A DNA stretch of 64,000 bases from Mesonia aestuariivivens (lineage in GTDB: Bacteria > Bacteroidota > Bacteroidia > Flavobacteriales > Flavobacteriaceae): the NCBI RefSeq assembly GCF_019311235.1, contig NZ_JAHWDF010000009.1:80214-144213 (forward strand), given 5' to 3'. The notes under the pieces were generated by a model. That model saw only the letters and a program-made list of their open reading frames with translations. It was not told the origin of the DNA and ran no database searches. Below are positions 15,962 to 26,146 of this stretch, one piece after another; position 1 is the stretch's first letter, and each line of letters begins with the position of its first letter. The position numbers and the translations under genes are program-made.

Positions 15962-18352
15962 TTACAATTTCTTAAACAATTTTCTACCTTTTAGATTGGT
16001 AAGTACCGTTACAAATACCAATACCGTAATAGAACTTAAGGGCATTAAGATAGCTGCAATAATAGGCGACAACTGTCCGGTTACTGCAAAATACAATCCA
16101 ATAACATTATAAATAAAAGATAGTACAATGCTCGATTTAATAATACCTACAGTTTGTTTAGCGGCTTGAATAAATGCACCAATCTGCTGAAACTGCCCAG
16201 CTTCTAAAATAGCATCACAAGCCGGTGAAAACACATTTACATTTTCGGCGATAGAAATTCCTACCTCACTCTGCGCTAAAGCTCCGGCATCATTTAAGCC
16301 ATCGCCGACCATCATTACTTTTCGACCTTCTTTTTGGAGTGTATGTATATAATTGAGTTTATCTTCTGGTTTTTGATGAAACAGCATATCTGTTCCTAAA
16401 GGTAATAATTGCTGCAAGTATTTTTTTTCTCCTTGATTATCTCCAGAAAGAATCATTAAATGAAATCCTTTTTTTAATTGCTGAAAAAGTTCTTTTACTC
16501 CTTTTCTATATTGATTATGAAACACATATTTACCTTTATAATGATTACCTGTCTTTACATGAACAGCGGTAGCTAAAGTCTCGGTTTCAGTTTCATTGCC
16601 TACAAATTTAGCAGAACCTACGGCGATAGATTTATTGGCTTTTATAGCGTGCATTCCTTTTCCTGTAATTTCTTGAAAATCGTCTAAGGTTTGTATATCT
16701 TGTTCTGCTAGAAAATCATACAATGCTCTGCTTAACGGATGGTTGGAAGAACGCAATGTGTTTTTTAGTAATGAAGCTTCTTCATTAGAAAGTGGCATTC
16801 CTTCGTAAGCGATACTTGCTTTTTTATTCGTGGTAATGGTTCCTGTTTTATCAAAAATAAGCGTATCAATTCTTGCTATTTTTTCAATTACGTTTGCGTT
16901 TTTTAAGTAGAATTTTTGTTTACCAAAAATACGCAGCATATTCCCCAAGGCAAAAGGGGTGGCTAATGCCAAAGCACAAGGGCATGCAATAATAAGTACA
17001 GAAGTAAGTACATTTATCGCTAAACTACTATCGACCATTAACCAATAAGATGTCGCAACTACCGCAATGCTCAACACTGCCCAAGTAAAATGTTTACTTA
17101 TGGTGTTAATTAAACCCACAAAACCCTGTTCTCGATCTTTTGAAAACACCGCATTGCTCCATAATTGTGTTAAATAACTCTGTTCTACAGATTTAATGGC
17201 CTCCACTTCAATAGCACCTGCCAACTGTTTTCCTCCGGCAAAAAGTTGATCTCCAGAATTTTTAGCTACTGTTTCACTCTCTCCAGTTACAAAACTGTAA
17301 TCTATTTGTCCATTTCCTGAAATTAAAATACTATCTACTGGGAGTAACTCTGCATTTCTTATGAGTAATCGATCTCCTTTTTTAATCTTATATACTTGAA
17401 TATTTTCTTCTTCAACTCCACCTTCAATTTTAGAAATTTTAGTCACCGCAATTGGGAAATACGATTTATAATCGCGCTCAAAAGAAAGAAATGAATAGGT
17501 TTTTTGCTGAAAAAATTTACCTAACAATAAAAAGAAAACCAAACCAGTAAGGCTATCAAAAAAACCAGAACCCGTATTGGTCAGCACTTCATAAGTACTT
17601 CTTAAAAAAAGAACCGAAATCCCTAAAGCAATAGGTACATCTATATTTAAAATCTTAGAACGTACACCTTTATAGGCCGAAATAAAATACTCTTGTGCAG
17701 CATAAAATACTACGGGTAATGAAAAAGCAAAGGTAAGTCCGCGAAACAAATACTTGTATTTTTCTAACCAAAAATCAGAAACTTCAAAATATTCAGGAAA
17801 AGAAAGAAACATCACATTTCCAAAAGCAAAACCAGCTACTCCCAATTTATAAATTAAACTACGGTCTACTTTTTTCTTTCCCTTTGAATAATCGTTTAAA
17901 CTAATGTAAGGCTCATAGCCTATAGCACTAAGAAGCTTAACCACTTCTTTTAGTGAAACTGTATCAGTTTTAAAAGTTATACGTACGGTTTTCTTTGGAA
18001 AATTAACCTGTGACGTTTTTATGGCTGATTGTAACTGATTTAAATTTTCTAAAATCCAAATGCACGAACTACAATGCATATGTGGGATGTACAGGTTAAC
18101 TACCTGAATATTTCCAGCGTTAAACTCTATTAATTTTTTAATAATATCAGGATGATCGAGATAATCGTATTTTCCTTCAATTTCCTGCGGAATAGCTCCA
18201 GGAGACGATTGCAAATCGTAATAGCTGGATAAATTATTAGTTGAAAAAATCTCATAAACCGTTTGGCAACCATGACAGCAAAAGTTTTTCTCGTCAAACA
18301 AAATAGGCGATTTCACACAATCATTTCCACAATGATAACAAGGTTGTTGCAT
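15962..18352 (-). CDS. ccoI: Heavy-metal (copper) translocating P-type ATPase of the cbb3 locus
   Basis: The start chosen is the ATG at 18352 (796 residues, MQQPCYHCGNDC). A longer frame from 18391 would overlap the -7 region. The N-terminus has a CxxC pair and CCHGCQ, typical of FixI/CcoI, then an HMA domain with HMHCSSCIW. The ATPase core shows GESETV, the CPC metal site in ACPCALALATP, DKTGTI with the phosphorylated Asp, HPLSRAL, and GDGLNDAGAL. CcoI exports copper toward the periplasm for the CuB site of cbb3 oxidase. It has its own FNR-like promoter. Confidence 0.95.
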   Translation of the reverse strand: MQQPCYHCGNDCVKSPILFDEKNFCCHGCQTVYEIFSTNNLSSYYDLQSSPGAIPQEIEGKYDYLDHPDIIKKLIEFNAGNIQVVNLYIPHMHCSSCIWILENLNQLQSAIKTSQVNFPKKTVRITFKTDTVSLKEVVKLLSAIGYEPYISLNDYSKGKKKVDRSLIYKLGVAGFAFGNVMFLSFPEYFEVSDFWLEKYKYLFRGLTFAFSLPVVFYAAQEYFISAYKGVRSKILNIDVPIALGISVLFLRSTYEVLTNTGSGFFDSLTGLVFFLLLGKFFQQKTYSFLSFERDYKSYFPIAVTKISKIEGGVEEENIQVYKIKKGDRLLIRNAELLPVDSILISGNGQIDYSFVTGESETVAKNSGDQLFAGGKQLAGAIEVEAIKSVEQSYLTQLWSNAVFSKDREQGFVGLINTISKHFTWAVLSIAVVATSYWLMVDSSLAINVLTSVLIIACPCALALATPFALGNMLRIFGKQKFYLKNANVIEKIARIDTLIFDKTGTITTNKKASIAYEGMPLSNEEASLLKNTLRSSNHPLSRALYDFLAEQDIQTLDDFQEITGKGMHAIKANKSIAVGSAKFVGNETETETLATAVHVKTGNHYKGKYVFHNQYRKGVKELFQQLKKGFHLMILSGDNQGEKKYLQQLLPLGTDMLFHQKPEDKLNYIHTLQKEGRKVMMVGDGLNDAGALAQSEVGISIAENVNVFSPACDAILEAGQFQQIGAFIQAAKQTVGIIKSSIVLSFIYNVIGLYFAVTGQLSPIIAAILMPLSSITVLVFVTVLTNLKGRKLFKKL

Positions 18353-18378
18353 CTTCTTTTCTAAAATATTTACAACTA

Positions 18379-18421
18379 CAAAGTTGCACAAGAAGCCTTG
18401 GTTTAAAAATGATAATTGTCA
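18379..18421 (-). promoter_or_regulatory. FNR-like site plus -7 box for ccoI
   Basis: TGATAATTGTCA (18410-18421) matches TGAY-N4-RTCA at every fixed position. CAACTTTG on the minus strand (18379-18386) matches TAnnTTTG except for the first base. Centres are 33 bp apart, as at ccoS. The inferred TSS near 18375 leaves a leader of about 23 bases to the ATG at 18352. Confidence 0.66.
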
Positions 18422-18483
18422 GGATCTCTAAAATTTAATTTTAAAATTTTTATACTACCTTTCGGTATCTAAATTAAATTTCA

Positions 18484-19074
18484 ATGAAAAGACTTGTTAT
18501 TATAGTTTACCTGCTAAGTACGATTAGCTTCGCTGTTTGTGCACAAGCAGAACAAAACGTATTCAATATTTTGCACAAAGGCAAAGACATTGGTACCTTA
18601 TATGCTAAAAAAGAGAACGTAGGAGGCAAAACCATTTATAGCAACCGTACTGAAATTGATACGCGTATGATTACTAAAATTGAAGTAGACTACAATTACA
18701 AAGTAGTATATGAAAATGAACTCTTATCGCATGCACACGTATTGATACTATTTAACGGAAAAGAGAAAACTAATACCTACACAGACCATAACAAAACCGG
18801 ATATATTTTTTACGAAGACGATAAAGAAGAAAACCGTATTCATGAAAATATTAGGTACTCTACGGTAAATTTAATGTTTGAAGAACCAGACGGCATCGAA
18901 AAAGTTTATGCTGAAGAACATGGTATTTTTCATCAGATTAAAAAAATAGGAGTTCATCAATATGAAAAGACCAATCATAAAGGAAAATCTAGCATCTATA
19001 CCTATAAAGACGGACATTTAACCGAAGCCGAAATTGATGCTGGACTTATAAGTTTTAGAATAATAATGAAATAA
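18484..19074 (+). CDS. Exported DUF6134-like protein
   Basis: The 196-residue protein has a signal peptide (about 1-20, ending FAVCAQA) and a beta-rich body with many Tyr and Asp/Glu residues. The pattern NVFNILHKGKDIGTLYA followed by alternating strands resembles DUF6134, a flavobacterial secreted family without known function. It is divergent from ccoI, with about 130 bases between start codons. TACCTTTC at 18456-18463 is a possible -7 box. Confidence 0.6.
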   Translation: MKRLVIIVYLLSTISFAVCAQAEQNVFNILHKGKDIGTLYAKKENVGGKTIYSNRTEIDTRMITKIEVDYNYKVVYENELLSHAHVLILFNGKEKTNTYTDHNKTGYIFYEDDKEENRIHENIRYSTVNLMFEEPDGIEKVYAEEHGIFHQIKKIGVHQYEKTNHKGKSSIYTYKDGHLTEAEIDAGLISFRIIMK

Positions 19075-19100
19075 AAAAAACACCACAATTGCTTGTGGCG
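19072..19100 (-). terminator. Intrinsic terminator of the minus-strand secreted protein gene
   Basis: CCACAA (19083-19088) and TTGTGG (19093-19098) form a short stem. On the minus strand it is followed by a run of eight T residues, which overlaps the end of the converging plus-strand gene. Confidence 0.7.
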
Positions 19101-19124
19101 TCTTTAAAAATTTGGGGAAAATTT

Positions 19125-19706
19125 TTATTTGGTACGAATTGATTTGTAAAAACTTCTTTCTGAAGATACTACTGCTAGCATATAATTTCCTGCAGGAACC
19201 TTAGAAAAATCAAATGTTTTTTTAATCACTAAATCATTATTTTTTAGAGAAGTAACAATATTCCCTTTTTCATCATACACATATAAATGCATAATCTCTT
19301 CATTAGGGTTAGTAAACGCTACTTTTAATTGGTTGTTTTCTTCTTTAAAAGTTGGCTTGAAGATAATTTTTGAAGCTTCATTTACAGTTATTGTTTGTTT
19401 TCTTTTTACAATCTCTCTTGCATAAATACTATTTTCATCTTCTAAATGAAGAAAATATTTACCATCTGGTACCATCTCTAAGCTTAATTGCTTTTGAAAA
19501 TCACTCGTTAAATTCATTTCTTTAAACAATACTTTTCCTTCTGCATCTAATAAAGTTAACATATCTCCTGCCTGGGCATCATTCAACTCTACCATTAAAA
19601 TTTGATTCTTAGCGACCGCTACCTCAAAATTCTTTGCTGCATTTGCATTGTAACTTACAATAAGCAATAATGTAAATACGATTGTTTTAATTGTTTTCTG
19701 CATCAT
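19125..19706 (-). CDS. Secreted beta-sandwich protein of unknown function
   Basis: This 193-residue protein has a signal peptide (about 1-23, ending NANA). The remainder contains repeated beta-sandwich-like stretches such as LLDAEGKVLFKEMNL, PDGKYFLHLEDE and PAGNYMLAVVSSERSFYKSI. These resemble the folds of Por-secretion C-terminal domains and DUF3244 proteins, but the C-terminus lacks a convincing sorting signature. A -7 box TACATTTG (minus strand, 19753-19760) lies about 47 bases upstream of the ATG. I do not recognise a function. Confidence 0.6.
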   Translation of the reverse strand: MMQKTIKTIVFTLLLIVSYNANAAKNFEVAVAKNQILMVELNDAQAGDMLTLLDAEGKVLFKEMNLTSDFQKQLSLEMVPDGKYFLHLEDENSIYAREIVKRKQTITVNEASKIIFKPTFKEENNQLKVAFTNPNEEIMHLYVYDEKGNIVTSLKNNDLVIKKTFDFSKVPAGNYMLAVVSSERSFYKSIRTK

Positions 19707-19930
19707 CTTTAGTTTTAATGGTTACTAAAAAATTTCTTTTATAATTACATGACAAATGTACGAGCATAAGTAAGTTTATTTTAGCACGCATTAAACTTAA
19801 ATATGTGCTATATTAACCCTTAACCTTTGCTTAATGTTAATTTAATGATCAATTACATACATAATAATGTTGATGCAATATTTTTAGTATATTCATAAAT
19901 TAAAGTTTAATTTTTTTTCAGAATCATAAT

Positions 19931-20815
19931 ATGCCTACAAAAAAAAATTCTAAACCTATTTTTGAGAAAGTTGAACCCTTATTTGGGAACTCTTTTTCTT
20001 ACAAACATTTTAATCAAGATAACCTCAATAAGAGTGAAAAGTTTTGGCATTACCATCCAGAATTAGAATTGGTATACGTGAATAGAGGATCGGGAAAACG
20101 CCAAATAGGAAGCCACGTATCTCATTATAGGAATGGAGATTTAATTTTAATTGGTGCCAATTTACCGCATTGTGGTTTTACCGATCAAATGAGAGAAGAA
20201 CAACAAGAAACAATTATTCAGTTTCTTCCTGATTTTTTAGGGCAATACTTTTTTGATATTCCAGAAATGTCGCCTATTAAAAATTTATTTGAACGTGCAG
20301 CCAAAGGCATTGTTTTTCATGGTCAATATAAACGTACCATTGGAGCTAAAATTCAGGGCTTGCGTTATGAAGACAGTTATCATAAACTCTTGGGGTTATT
20401 AGAAATTCTCAAACTTTTAGAAGAAGCTAAAAACTACACGGTTTTAAATGCCGAAGGTTTTATGCTCGAAACCAAATTAGAAGACAACAATCGTATCAAT
20501 ACCGTTTTTAATTTTGTGAAAGAGGAGTTTCAACGTCCCATTTCATTAGAAGAAATTGCAGAATTGGTCAATATGACGGTTCCTGCATTTTGTAGGTATT
20601 TTAAAAAAATTACCGGTAAAACTTTTGTTCAATTTGTAAATGAATACAGACTTACGCATGCAGCGAAACTACTTCATGAAAAACAAATTAGCATTACCGA
20701 CGTATGTTTTCAAAGCGGATTTAATAATTTTAGTTATTTCAACAAAAAGTTTAAAAGCTTAACCGGAAGATCGCCGTCTACGTATAGAAATGAGTTAAAT
20801 TTTACGCTGAGTTAA
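19931..20815 (+). CDS. AraC-family transcriptional regulator with cupin sensor domain
   Basis: The 294-residue protein has an N-terminal cupin (about 30-110, with HYHPELELVYV, GSGKRQIG, GDLILIGANLPHC) and a C-terminal double helix-turn-helix (about 195-290) with ITDVCFQSGFNNFSYFNKKFK and GRSPSTYR. This is the form of AraC-type regulators of sugar or nutrient genes. The target is unknown; its neighbours do not point to a pathway. Confidence 0.9.
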   Translation: MPTKKNSKPIFEKVEPLFGNSFSYKHFNQDNLNKSEKFWHYHPELELVYVNRGSGKRQIGSHVSHYRNGDLILIGANLPHCGFTDQMREEQQETIIQFLPDFLGQYFFDIPEMSPIKNLFERAAKGIVFHGQYKRTIGAKIQGLRYEDSYHKLLGLLEILKLLEEAKNYTVLNAEGFMLETKLEDNNRINTVFNFVKEEFQRPISLEEIAELVNMTVPAFCRYFKKITGKTFVQFVNEYRLTHAAKLLHEKQISITDVCFQSGFNNFSYFNKKFKSLTGRSPSTYRNELNFTLS

Positions 20816-20973
20816 TCAATTGTAATCAAATGATTATTCGCTATAAAACCAAGCTATCCTAAAGATGAGTGCATATGCTCTGTAATAACTAATGCGCTGT
20901 CGTAGCACTTTTTTGTTTACTACGGGTTGACTAAAGAAACATTTTTACAATTTATTGATAATCAAAAAAAAAA

Positions 20974-21531
20974 CTATTTTAAATCATCTGAAAAATGTCC
21001 TGTATGCTTACCCTTTAAAAATTTCTGCTGATTAAAATCGGTAGATTTTCCTTTAGGTATGCTTAAACTTTTCCATTCTTCTCCTTTTATCATTCTACCT
21101 ATATATACAATTTGCCCTAAGTGGTAAGCATAATGTGCTAACTGTCTATTGATTGCATCGAGTACGGAGTGTTCTTGATTTCGAATGTAAATTTTGGTAT
21201 CAAAATTCTCTTCTGTGATGGTATTTAAAGCGCTAAAAAGGCACGTCCAACCTTTTTCCCATTTCTCAAGCAATTCTTTTTTAGTCGTGATCACTTCTTC
21301 AAACTCTGAGTCTCTATTTCTCCACCATTTCTCTCCATCTGTAGTTAAAAAATCGGTCCACCTAGATTGCATATTTCCCCATAGGTGATTTACGATAATT
21401 CCAATAGAATTTGAGGCTTCATTATATTGCCAAAAAAGTTCTTTTTCTGAAAGCTGATCAAAAGTTTTCTCGCCCACAGATTTATAGTATTCAAATTGCT
21501 TAAAGACACTTTCTAAATATTCGGTTTTCAT
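20974..21531 (-). CDS. DUF1572 / DinB-like four-helix protein
   Basis: The 185-residue protein shows the DinB-like arrangement of metal-binding His residues: NHLWGNMQSRWTDFL near 47-61, and QLAHYAYHLGQIVYIGRM near 132-149. The WWRNRDSEFEE segment between them is typical of DUF1572. DinB-like proteins act as metal-dependent thiol transferases or have unknown roles. It stands alone between the AraC gene and the restriction island. Confidence 0.83.
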   Translation of the reverse strand: MKTEYLESVFKQFEYYKSVGEKTFDQLSEKELFWQYNEASNSIGIIVNHLWGNMQSRWTDFLTTDGEKWWRNRDSEFEEVITTKKELLEKWEKGWTCLFSALNTITEENFDTKIYIRNQEHSVLDAINRQLAHYAYHLGQIVYIGRMIKGEEWKSLSIPKGKSTDFNQQKFLKGKHTGHFSDDLK

Positions 21532-21711
21532 TTTATTTTGGTTTTAAAAGAATAACGTCACAGCATCTCAATTTTGTTCTAATTGATTATTCTCTAAAAT
21601 AATAAAATTGAATAAGAACCTTGGGGTTTGAAGAATTATTAATTTTGAATTTGATGAAACCTAATGATAAGTTGTTTTATTTCGGCATTGCTCACCAACT
21701 GTTTATTGGCT

Positions 21712-22617
21712 TTAATTTATTGCCTGCTTTATCAAACTCATTATATACTCCAAATCTTTAGTATGTTTAATCATGGTTTCATAATCACCATTACCCCAAT
21801 GACCAGTATTAGATACATCCCGCATTATTTTTTTGGGGTCCTCAAGTTTCCCTATTGGCAGATTAATAAAAAGCTTTAGCCCTTTTTTAAGAATAACAAT
21901 ATCTGATATGTTTTTGTCTTTTTTAAAGGCTATATAAAGTTTTTTAGGTTCTATCTCAATGTCATCTGCTAGGTTTAAAATAGCTTCCTTAAATGCTTCA
22001 TACAATTCAATGACCTCGTCACAGGTATTGCTTAAATGATCTTCTTCAGTATACACTTTTATTTCTTTGGTTACTGATTCTAGTTTTGAGTTAGAAGCTG
22101 TAATTGGTTTGATACTTTCGGCAGCTTTGCTTTTCTTGATTTCGTTTACGCTTATTAAATCATTCTCGTAACGTTTAACCTCCCATAACTCAATAGCGAT
22201 GTCTTTAAAATTGGTTGCTGTTTTTTGGTTTTCTGTAAAGCTTGTAGAAACAAAAACTACCCTAGTCTGACTCCAATCTACTTCAGAACGTTTTAAATGA
22301 GTTTTTAGAGTTTCATTATACTCTATAATAAAATCTGCTTTATTTTCGAGCATTAGGCTTAAATAGGTAAAGCCCTGGTCTACGACACTTATATTTTTGC
22401 TTCTTTTGTATTCTATAATAATAAATGCCTTTGATTGTGTATCGTAGGCTAAGGTGTCTATACGCTTGTTTTTTATGGAGAATTCAGATTTTACCAACTG
22501 TAAATTCATCAACTCACTTAAATTAGTTTCAAAAACCTGCTGAATTTCCTTTTCTAACTTGAAAGGTTTTTCTTTTAGACTACTTATACTGTTTGAATGT
22601 AATTTATATAAATTCAT
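21712..22617 (-). CDS. NucS/DUF5655-type nuclease-like protein, last gene of the restriction island
   Basis: This 301-residue protein has an N-terminal region like the PD-(D/E)xK endonuclease fold of NucS-type proteins: RIDTLAYDTQSKAFIIIEYKR gives an Asp and an E-x-K pair at about 53-72. The C-terminal part (about 200-300) looks like DUF5655, with KLYIAFKKDKN, DIVILKKGLKLFINLP and VSNTGHWGNGDYE. It starts 32 bases after hsdR, so it is probably co-transcribed. A DNA-binding or nuclease helper for the type I system is plausible, not shown. Confidence 0.72.
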   Translation of the reverse strand: MNLYKLHSNSISSLKEKPFKLEKEIQQVFETNLSELMNLQLVKSEFSIKNKRIDTLAYDTQSKAFIIIEYKRSKNISVVDQGFTYLSLMLENKADFIIEYNETLKTHLKRSEVDWSQTRVVFVSTSFTENQKTATNFKDIAIELWEVKRYENDLISVNEIKKSKAAESIKPITASNSKLESVTKEIKVYTEEDHLSNTCDEVIELYEAFKEAILNLADDIEIEPKKLYIAFKKDKNISDIVILKKGLKLFINLPIGKLEDPKKIMRDVSNTGHWGNGDYETMIKHTKDLEYIMSLIKQAIN

Positions 22618-22648
22618 TAGATACTTTTTCTATTGACTAATCTCCCTA

Positions 22649-25600
22649 TTAGAGTTGACCACCTACTCCTTTAAACTTTTCGACAAAGCCTGCTATTTTT
22701 TGAAACACGCTTTGTTTTTTGGTGAGGTATTGCGGGTTTAACGGACTCATTTTTGGTAAAATCGAATTTAACTCTGTGCCGTTTTCACTAGCATATTCAC
22801 GTTTTAGAGAAGATAACATATAGCGTTTGGCTGCTGCTTCATTTAAGTTATCGTCTTTAATTAATTCTTCGGCTTCTTTCTTTTGCTTCTTTTGAGCAAA
22901 TGCAAAAAAAGCTTCTATAATACCAGATTTGTCTTCTATCGCATCTAAGTCTGTTGAATTGATAAAATCTACCACTAAGCTTTCTTTGGCTCTATTGCCA
23001 ATACTCGCACGAATTACGCGTCTTATTTCTTCTACTAAATCGGCTTTACTTTTTGTTTTCTTATTGTTTTCAAAAATCAACTCAATAATATAGTCTAAGT
23101 TGATTTCTTGTGATTTCAATAAATCAATTTCAAAAACTACATCGTCCCAATCAATACTAGATTCTTCTGCTTCTTTGCCTTGTTTATCTCTTCTTAGCCA
23201 ATCACGAATATCATTATAGGTAGAGCGATAATCTTGTACGGTTCGTTCTTCCAGTACATCAAGGCCTTGCATATTTTCTAGATCTGCATCGGTTAAGAAG
23301 TTGTTTTCTTTAAATTCTTCTACAGCCTCTTTATCATCTTTGTCTATTTTTTGAAGTGCTTTCAGGTACGTAAATTCATCGTAGTTCTGCAAGATGTTTT
23401 CTACACGTAAGTATTCCCCAAAGAGTTTAGAAAATTCTTTTTTATCTTTTTCGGTTTCTATCTGGTCTGTATTTGGGAACTTCTCGTTTAACTCGTTTAC
23501 GATTTCTATATAACCACGACGTGCTTTCCCTGTAGCGATATCTGCAAAACCTTCTAAATATTCTTTATAGCTTTTTTCTAAAACAACATTCTTGGTTTTG
23601 CTATCTCCAAATAGCGTAATCGCATCTACCGTAGCTTTTTCTAAATCTCTAAACGTGACAATATTTCCAAAGGTTTTGGTGGCATCGTAAATACGATTGG
23701 TACGCGAAAAGGCTTGCATTAAACCGTGGTAACGTAAGTTTTTATCTACAAACAAAGTATTTAAAGTAGGTGCATCAAAACCGGTTAAGAACATCCCTAC
23801 CACAATTAAAAAGTCGATATCCTGATTTTTAACTCGCTTGGCTAAATCGCGATAATAGTTTTGAAATTCTTTACTATCTACTCCAAAACTGGTTTTAAAT
23901 AGTTGGTTGTAGTCGTTAATCGCTTTGGTTAAAAATTCTTTAGCACTCATATCCATTGCTGAAACTTCAAAACTTTCGTCTTGAATTTCGCCTATGGCAT
24001 TTTGCTCTTCATTAGCTGCAAAAGAAAAGATAGTGGCAATTTTTAAAGGTTTGTCGCTATCTTTTTGCAACGCATTAAGCATCTCGTAATAAGATTTTGC
24101 TGCATCTATACTACTTACCGCGAACATGGCGTTAAACCCGCTATTGCCGCCTTTTGTTCTATGCGTTTTTCGCCTAAAATTATTTAATATGTATTGTGAT
24201 ATTTCTTTTATACGTGTAGGGTGTAATAAAGCCTTTTTGTTTTCAGCTGCACTTAGTTTTTCTAAATCCTGTTCGGTTTCTATTCCTTTAAATTGAGGAC
24301 GAACATCATTATAATCTACCTTAAACTTTAATACTTTTTCATCCCGAATAGCATCGGTAATCACATAAGAATGTAACTCTGTGCCAAATACGCCTGCGGT
24401 TGTATCTGCGCCCAACGCATTTTCAGGAAATATTGGCGTACCAGTAAAGCCAAATTGATAGTATTTTTTAAACTTCTTTTGAAGATTTTTTTGAGCTTCC
24501 CCAAATTGTGAGCGATGCGCTTCATCAAAAATGAACACGACTTGCTTTTGGTAAAGCTCTAAGTCTTTTTCACTTTTAATGAGGTTGTTTAATTTCTGAA
24601 TGGTCGTGACAATAATCTTATTATCGTCTTTTTCGATATTTCTTTTTAAACCAGCTGTGCTATCAGAACCGTTTACACTATCTGGAGAGAATCGCTGATA
24701 CTCCTTCATGGTCTGAAAGTCTAAATCTTTACGGTCTACTACAAAAAATACTTTATCTATAAAGTCTAATTCTGTGGCTAGGCGGGCTGCCTTAAAACTG
24801 GTTAAGGTTTTTCCCGATCCTGTGGTGTGCCATATAAAACCGCCACTTTCTGTAGTTGCCCATTTTTTAGCTTCGTAACTACTTTTTATTTTCCATAAAA
24901 TACGCTCGGTGGCTGCGATTTGATAAGGACGCATGATCAGCAAGATATTACTAACATCGAATACAGAATAATTCAGCAGAATATTAAGTAATACATTTCT
25001 TTGAAAAAAGGTAGCGGTAAAATCTTTTAAATCGAAAATCCGTTGGTTATCTGCCAATGCCCAATTCATCGTAAAATCAAAACTATTTTTATTTCGTTCT
25101 ACGGTATTGGCAAAATAACGCGTATCTGAACCGTTAGTAATGACAAAAAGCTGTAAATATTTGAATAACGAATTTGTGGTATTAAAACTCTCTTTGGTAT
25201 ACCGATGTACTTGGTTAAAAGCTTCACGAATGGCAATGCCTCTTTTTTTAAGCTCTATTTGCACCAAGGGCAAACCATTCACTAAAATAGTAACATCATA
25301 ACGATTGGCGTGTGTGCCTTTTTGCTCGAATTGCGAAATAACTTGCAATTTATTTCGTGTTATATTTTGCTTATCGACCAGGTAGATGTTTTGGATATGC
25401 CCATCATCAAACACGAAATCGTAGATATAATCGTCGTGTATTTTTCTGGTTTTATCGACAAGGTTATCGCTAGGTTTATCTAAATACTCAACTACAAAAC
25501 GCTGCCACTCTTTATCGGTAAATTGCATATCATTTAGGTTTTGCAATTGTACCCGTACATTGGCTAACATGGTTTGTTGATTAAGCTGCGGAAGTAACTC

Positions 25601-25747
25601 GTAACCTTGGTTGTTTAGATCTTGAATAAGTTCTTTTTCTAAAGCCGCTTCGGTTTGATAGCTTACCGGGGCTTCGTTAACTTCTGAAAACTTTTGGTAT
25701 CTATCTAAAATAATAAAGTTTTTAGATTCTGCGATGGGTTTATACAT
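22649..25747 (-). CDS. hsdR: Type I restriction endonuclease subunit R
   Basis: This 1032-residue protein has the N-terminal nuclease site (Asp151 and E-L-K around 165-167 in [18 protein letters not shown]), then helicase motifs: Walker A TTGSGKT at about 308-314, the DEAH box in [22 protein letters not shown], and motif VI in [11 protein letters not shown]. The C-terminal part is the HsdR helical domain. HsdR translocates and cuts unmodified DNA in complex with HsdM and HsdS. It starts 22 bases after the four-helix gene, so it shares a transcript with it. Confidence 0.95.
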   Translation of the reverse strand: MYKPIAESKNFIILDRYQKFSEVNEAPVSYQTEAALEKELIQDLNNQGYELLPQLNQQTMLANVRVQLQNLNDMQFTDKEWQRFVVEYLDKPSDNLVDKTRKIHDDYIYDFVFDDGHIQNIYLVDKQNITRNKLQVISQFEQKGTHANRYDVTILVNGLPLVQIELKKRGIAIREAFNQVHRYTKESFNTTNSLFKYLQLFVITNGSDTRYFANTVERNKNSFDFTMNWALADNQRIFDLKDFTATFFQRNVLLNILLNYSVFDVSNILLIMRPYQIAATERILWKIKSSYEAKKWATTESGGFIWHTTGSGKTLTSFKAARLATELDFIDKVFFVVDRKDLDFQTMKEYQRFSPDSVNGSDSTAGLKRNIEKDDNKIIVTTIQKLNNLIKSEKDLELYQKQVVFIFDEAHRSQFGEAQKNLQKKFKKYYQFGFTGTPIFPENALGADTTAGVFGTELHSYVITDAIRDEKVLKFKVDYNDVRPQFKGIETEQDLEKLSAAENKKALLHPTRIKEISQYILNNFRRKTHRTKGGNSGFNAMFAVSSIDAAKSYYEMLNALQKDSDKPLKIATIFSFAANEEQNAIGEIQDESFEVSAMDMSAKEFLTKAINDYNQLFKTSFGVDSKEFQNYYRDLAKRVKNQDIDFLIVVGMFLTGFDAPTLNTLFVDKNLRYHGLMQAFSRTNRIYDATKTFGNIVTFRDLEKATVDAITLFGDSKTKNVVLEKSYKEYLEGFADIATGKARRGYIEIVNELNEKFPNTDQIETEKDKKEFSKLFGEYLRVENILQNYDEFTYLKALQKIDKDDKEAVEEFKENNFLTDADLENMQGLDVLEERTVQDYRSTYNDIRDWLRRDKQGKEAEESSIDWDDVVFEIDLLKSQEINLDYIIELIFENNKKTKSKADLVEEIRRVIRASIGNRAKESLVVDFINSTDLDAIEDKSGIIEAFFAFAQKKQKKEAEELIKDDNLNEAAAKRYMLSSLKREYASENGTELNSILPKMSPLNPQYLTKKQSVFQKIAGFVEKFKGVGGQL

Positions 25748-25752
25748 AATAA

Positions 25753-25787
25753 TGGTTAATTATTAATGGTTAGTTGTTAATGTTGGT
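25753..25787 (-). repeat. Degenerate heptamers in inverted orientation beyond the four-helix gene
   Basis: On the plus strand the 7-base steps TGGTTAA, TTATTAA, TGGTTAG, TTGTTAA lie at 25753-25780, in phase. They are reverse-complement relatives of the TTAACCA units in the 26147-26741 array. They overlap the stop of the four-helix gene (25770-25772) and fill most of the gap before hsdR. The four-helix gene is therefore bracketed by heptamers facing opposite ways. Confidence 0.45.
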
Positions 25788-26129
25788 TTTAGTTGTTTTT
25801 ATAATGGTTGTGATTAACTTTATAATTTCAACAGCCTTATTATTTAGACTCATAAATTCTTCACTTGTAAGATAATTTGTAGCTTTTAATAGCTCTAACC
25901 AATATATCGTTTCATTAATTTCTTTTTGAGCAATAGCCATTTTATGGATAAAGTCTTTTTTTGTTTCTGCGTGTTCTGCCTCACGCAGCATTGCGCCTAC
26001 ACTTGTACCAGAACGTAATAATTGTTTTGATAAAACAAACTCCTTTTTCTGTTCGCATAAATATTGATAAAGCTTTACGATACGCACCGCAAACTCAAAA
26101 CTCTTATCCTTTACAATATTCTTCTTCAT
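25770..26129 (-). CDS. Four-helix-bundle protein (S23 / Avd-like family)
   Basis: This 119-residue protein shows the hallmarks of the 23S-rRNA-intervening-sequence/four-helix family: FAVRIVKLYQYL, LSKQLLRSGTSVGAMLREAEHAETKKDFIHKM, and EINETIYWLELL. Members are found inside rRNA intervening sequences and, as Avd, in diversity-generating retroelements, where they bind RNA/RT; others are of unknown role. Here it lies inside a type I restriction operon, between hsdS and hsdR, with a heptamer array starting 18 bases upstream of its ATG. No reverse transcriptase or variable-repeat pair is visible. Its role here is unknown. Confidence 0.88.
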   Translation of the reverse strand: MKKNIVKDKSFEFAVRIVKLYQYLCEQKKEFVLSKQLLRSGTSVGAMLREAEHAETKKDFIHKMAIAQKEINETIYWLELLKATNYLTSEEFMSLNNKAVEIIKLITTIIKTTKTNINN

Positions 26130-26146
26130 TCTTTAATTATTAGTAG

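Noticed and set aside
18410..18463. The ccoI FNR-like site also controlling the divergent DUF6134-like gene
   Set aside because: A possible -7 box for that gene (18456-18463) is 44 bp from the site centre, not the 33 bp seen elsewhere, so the support is weak.
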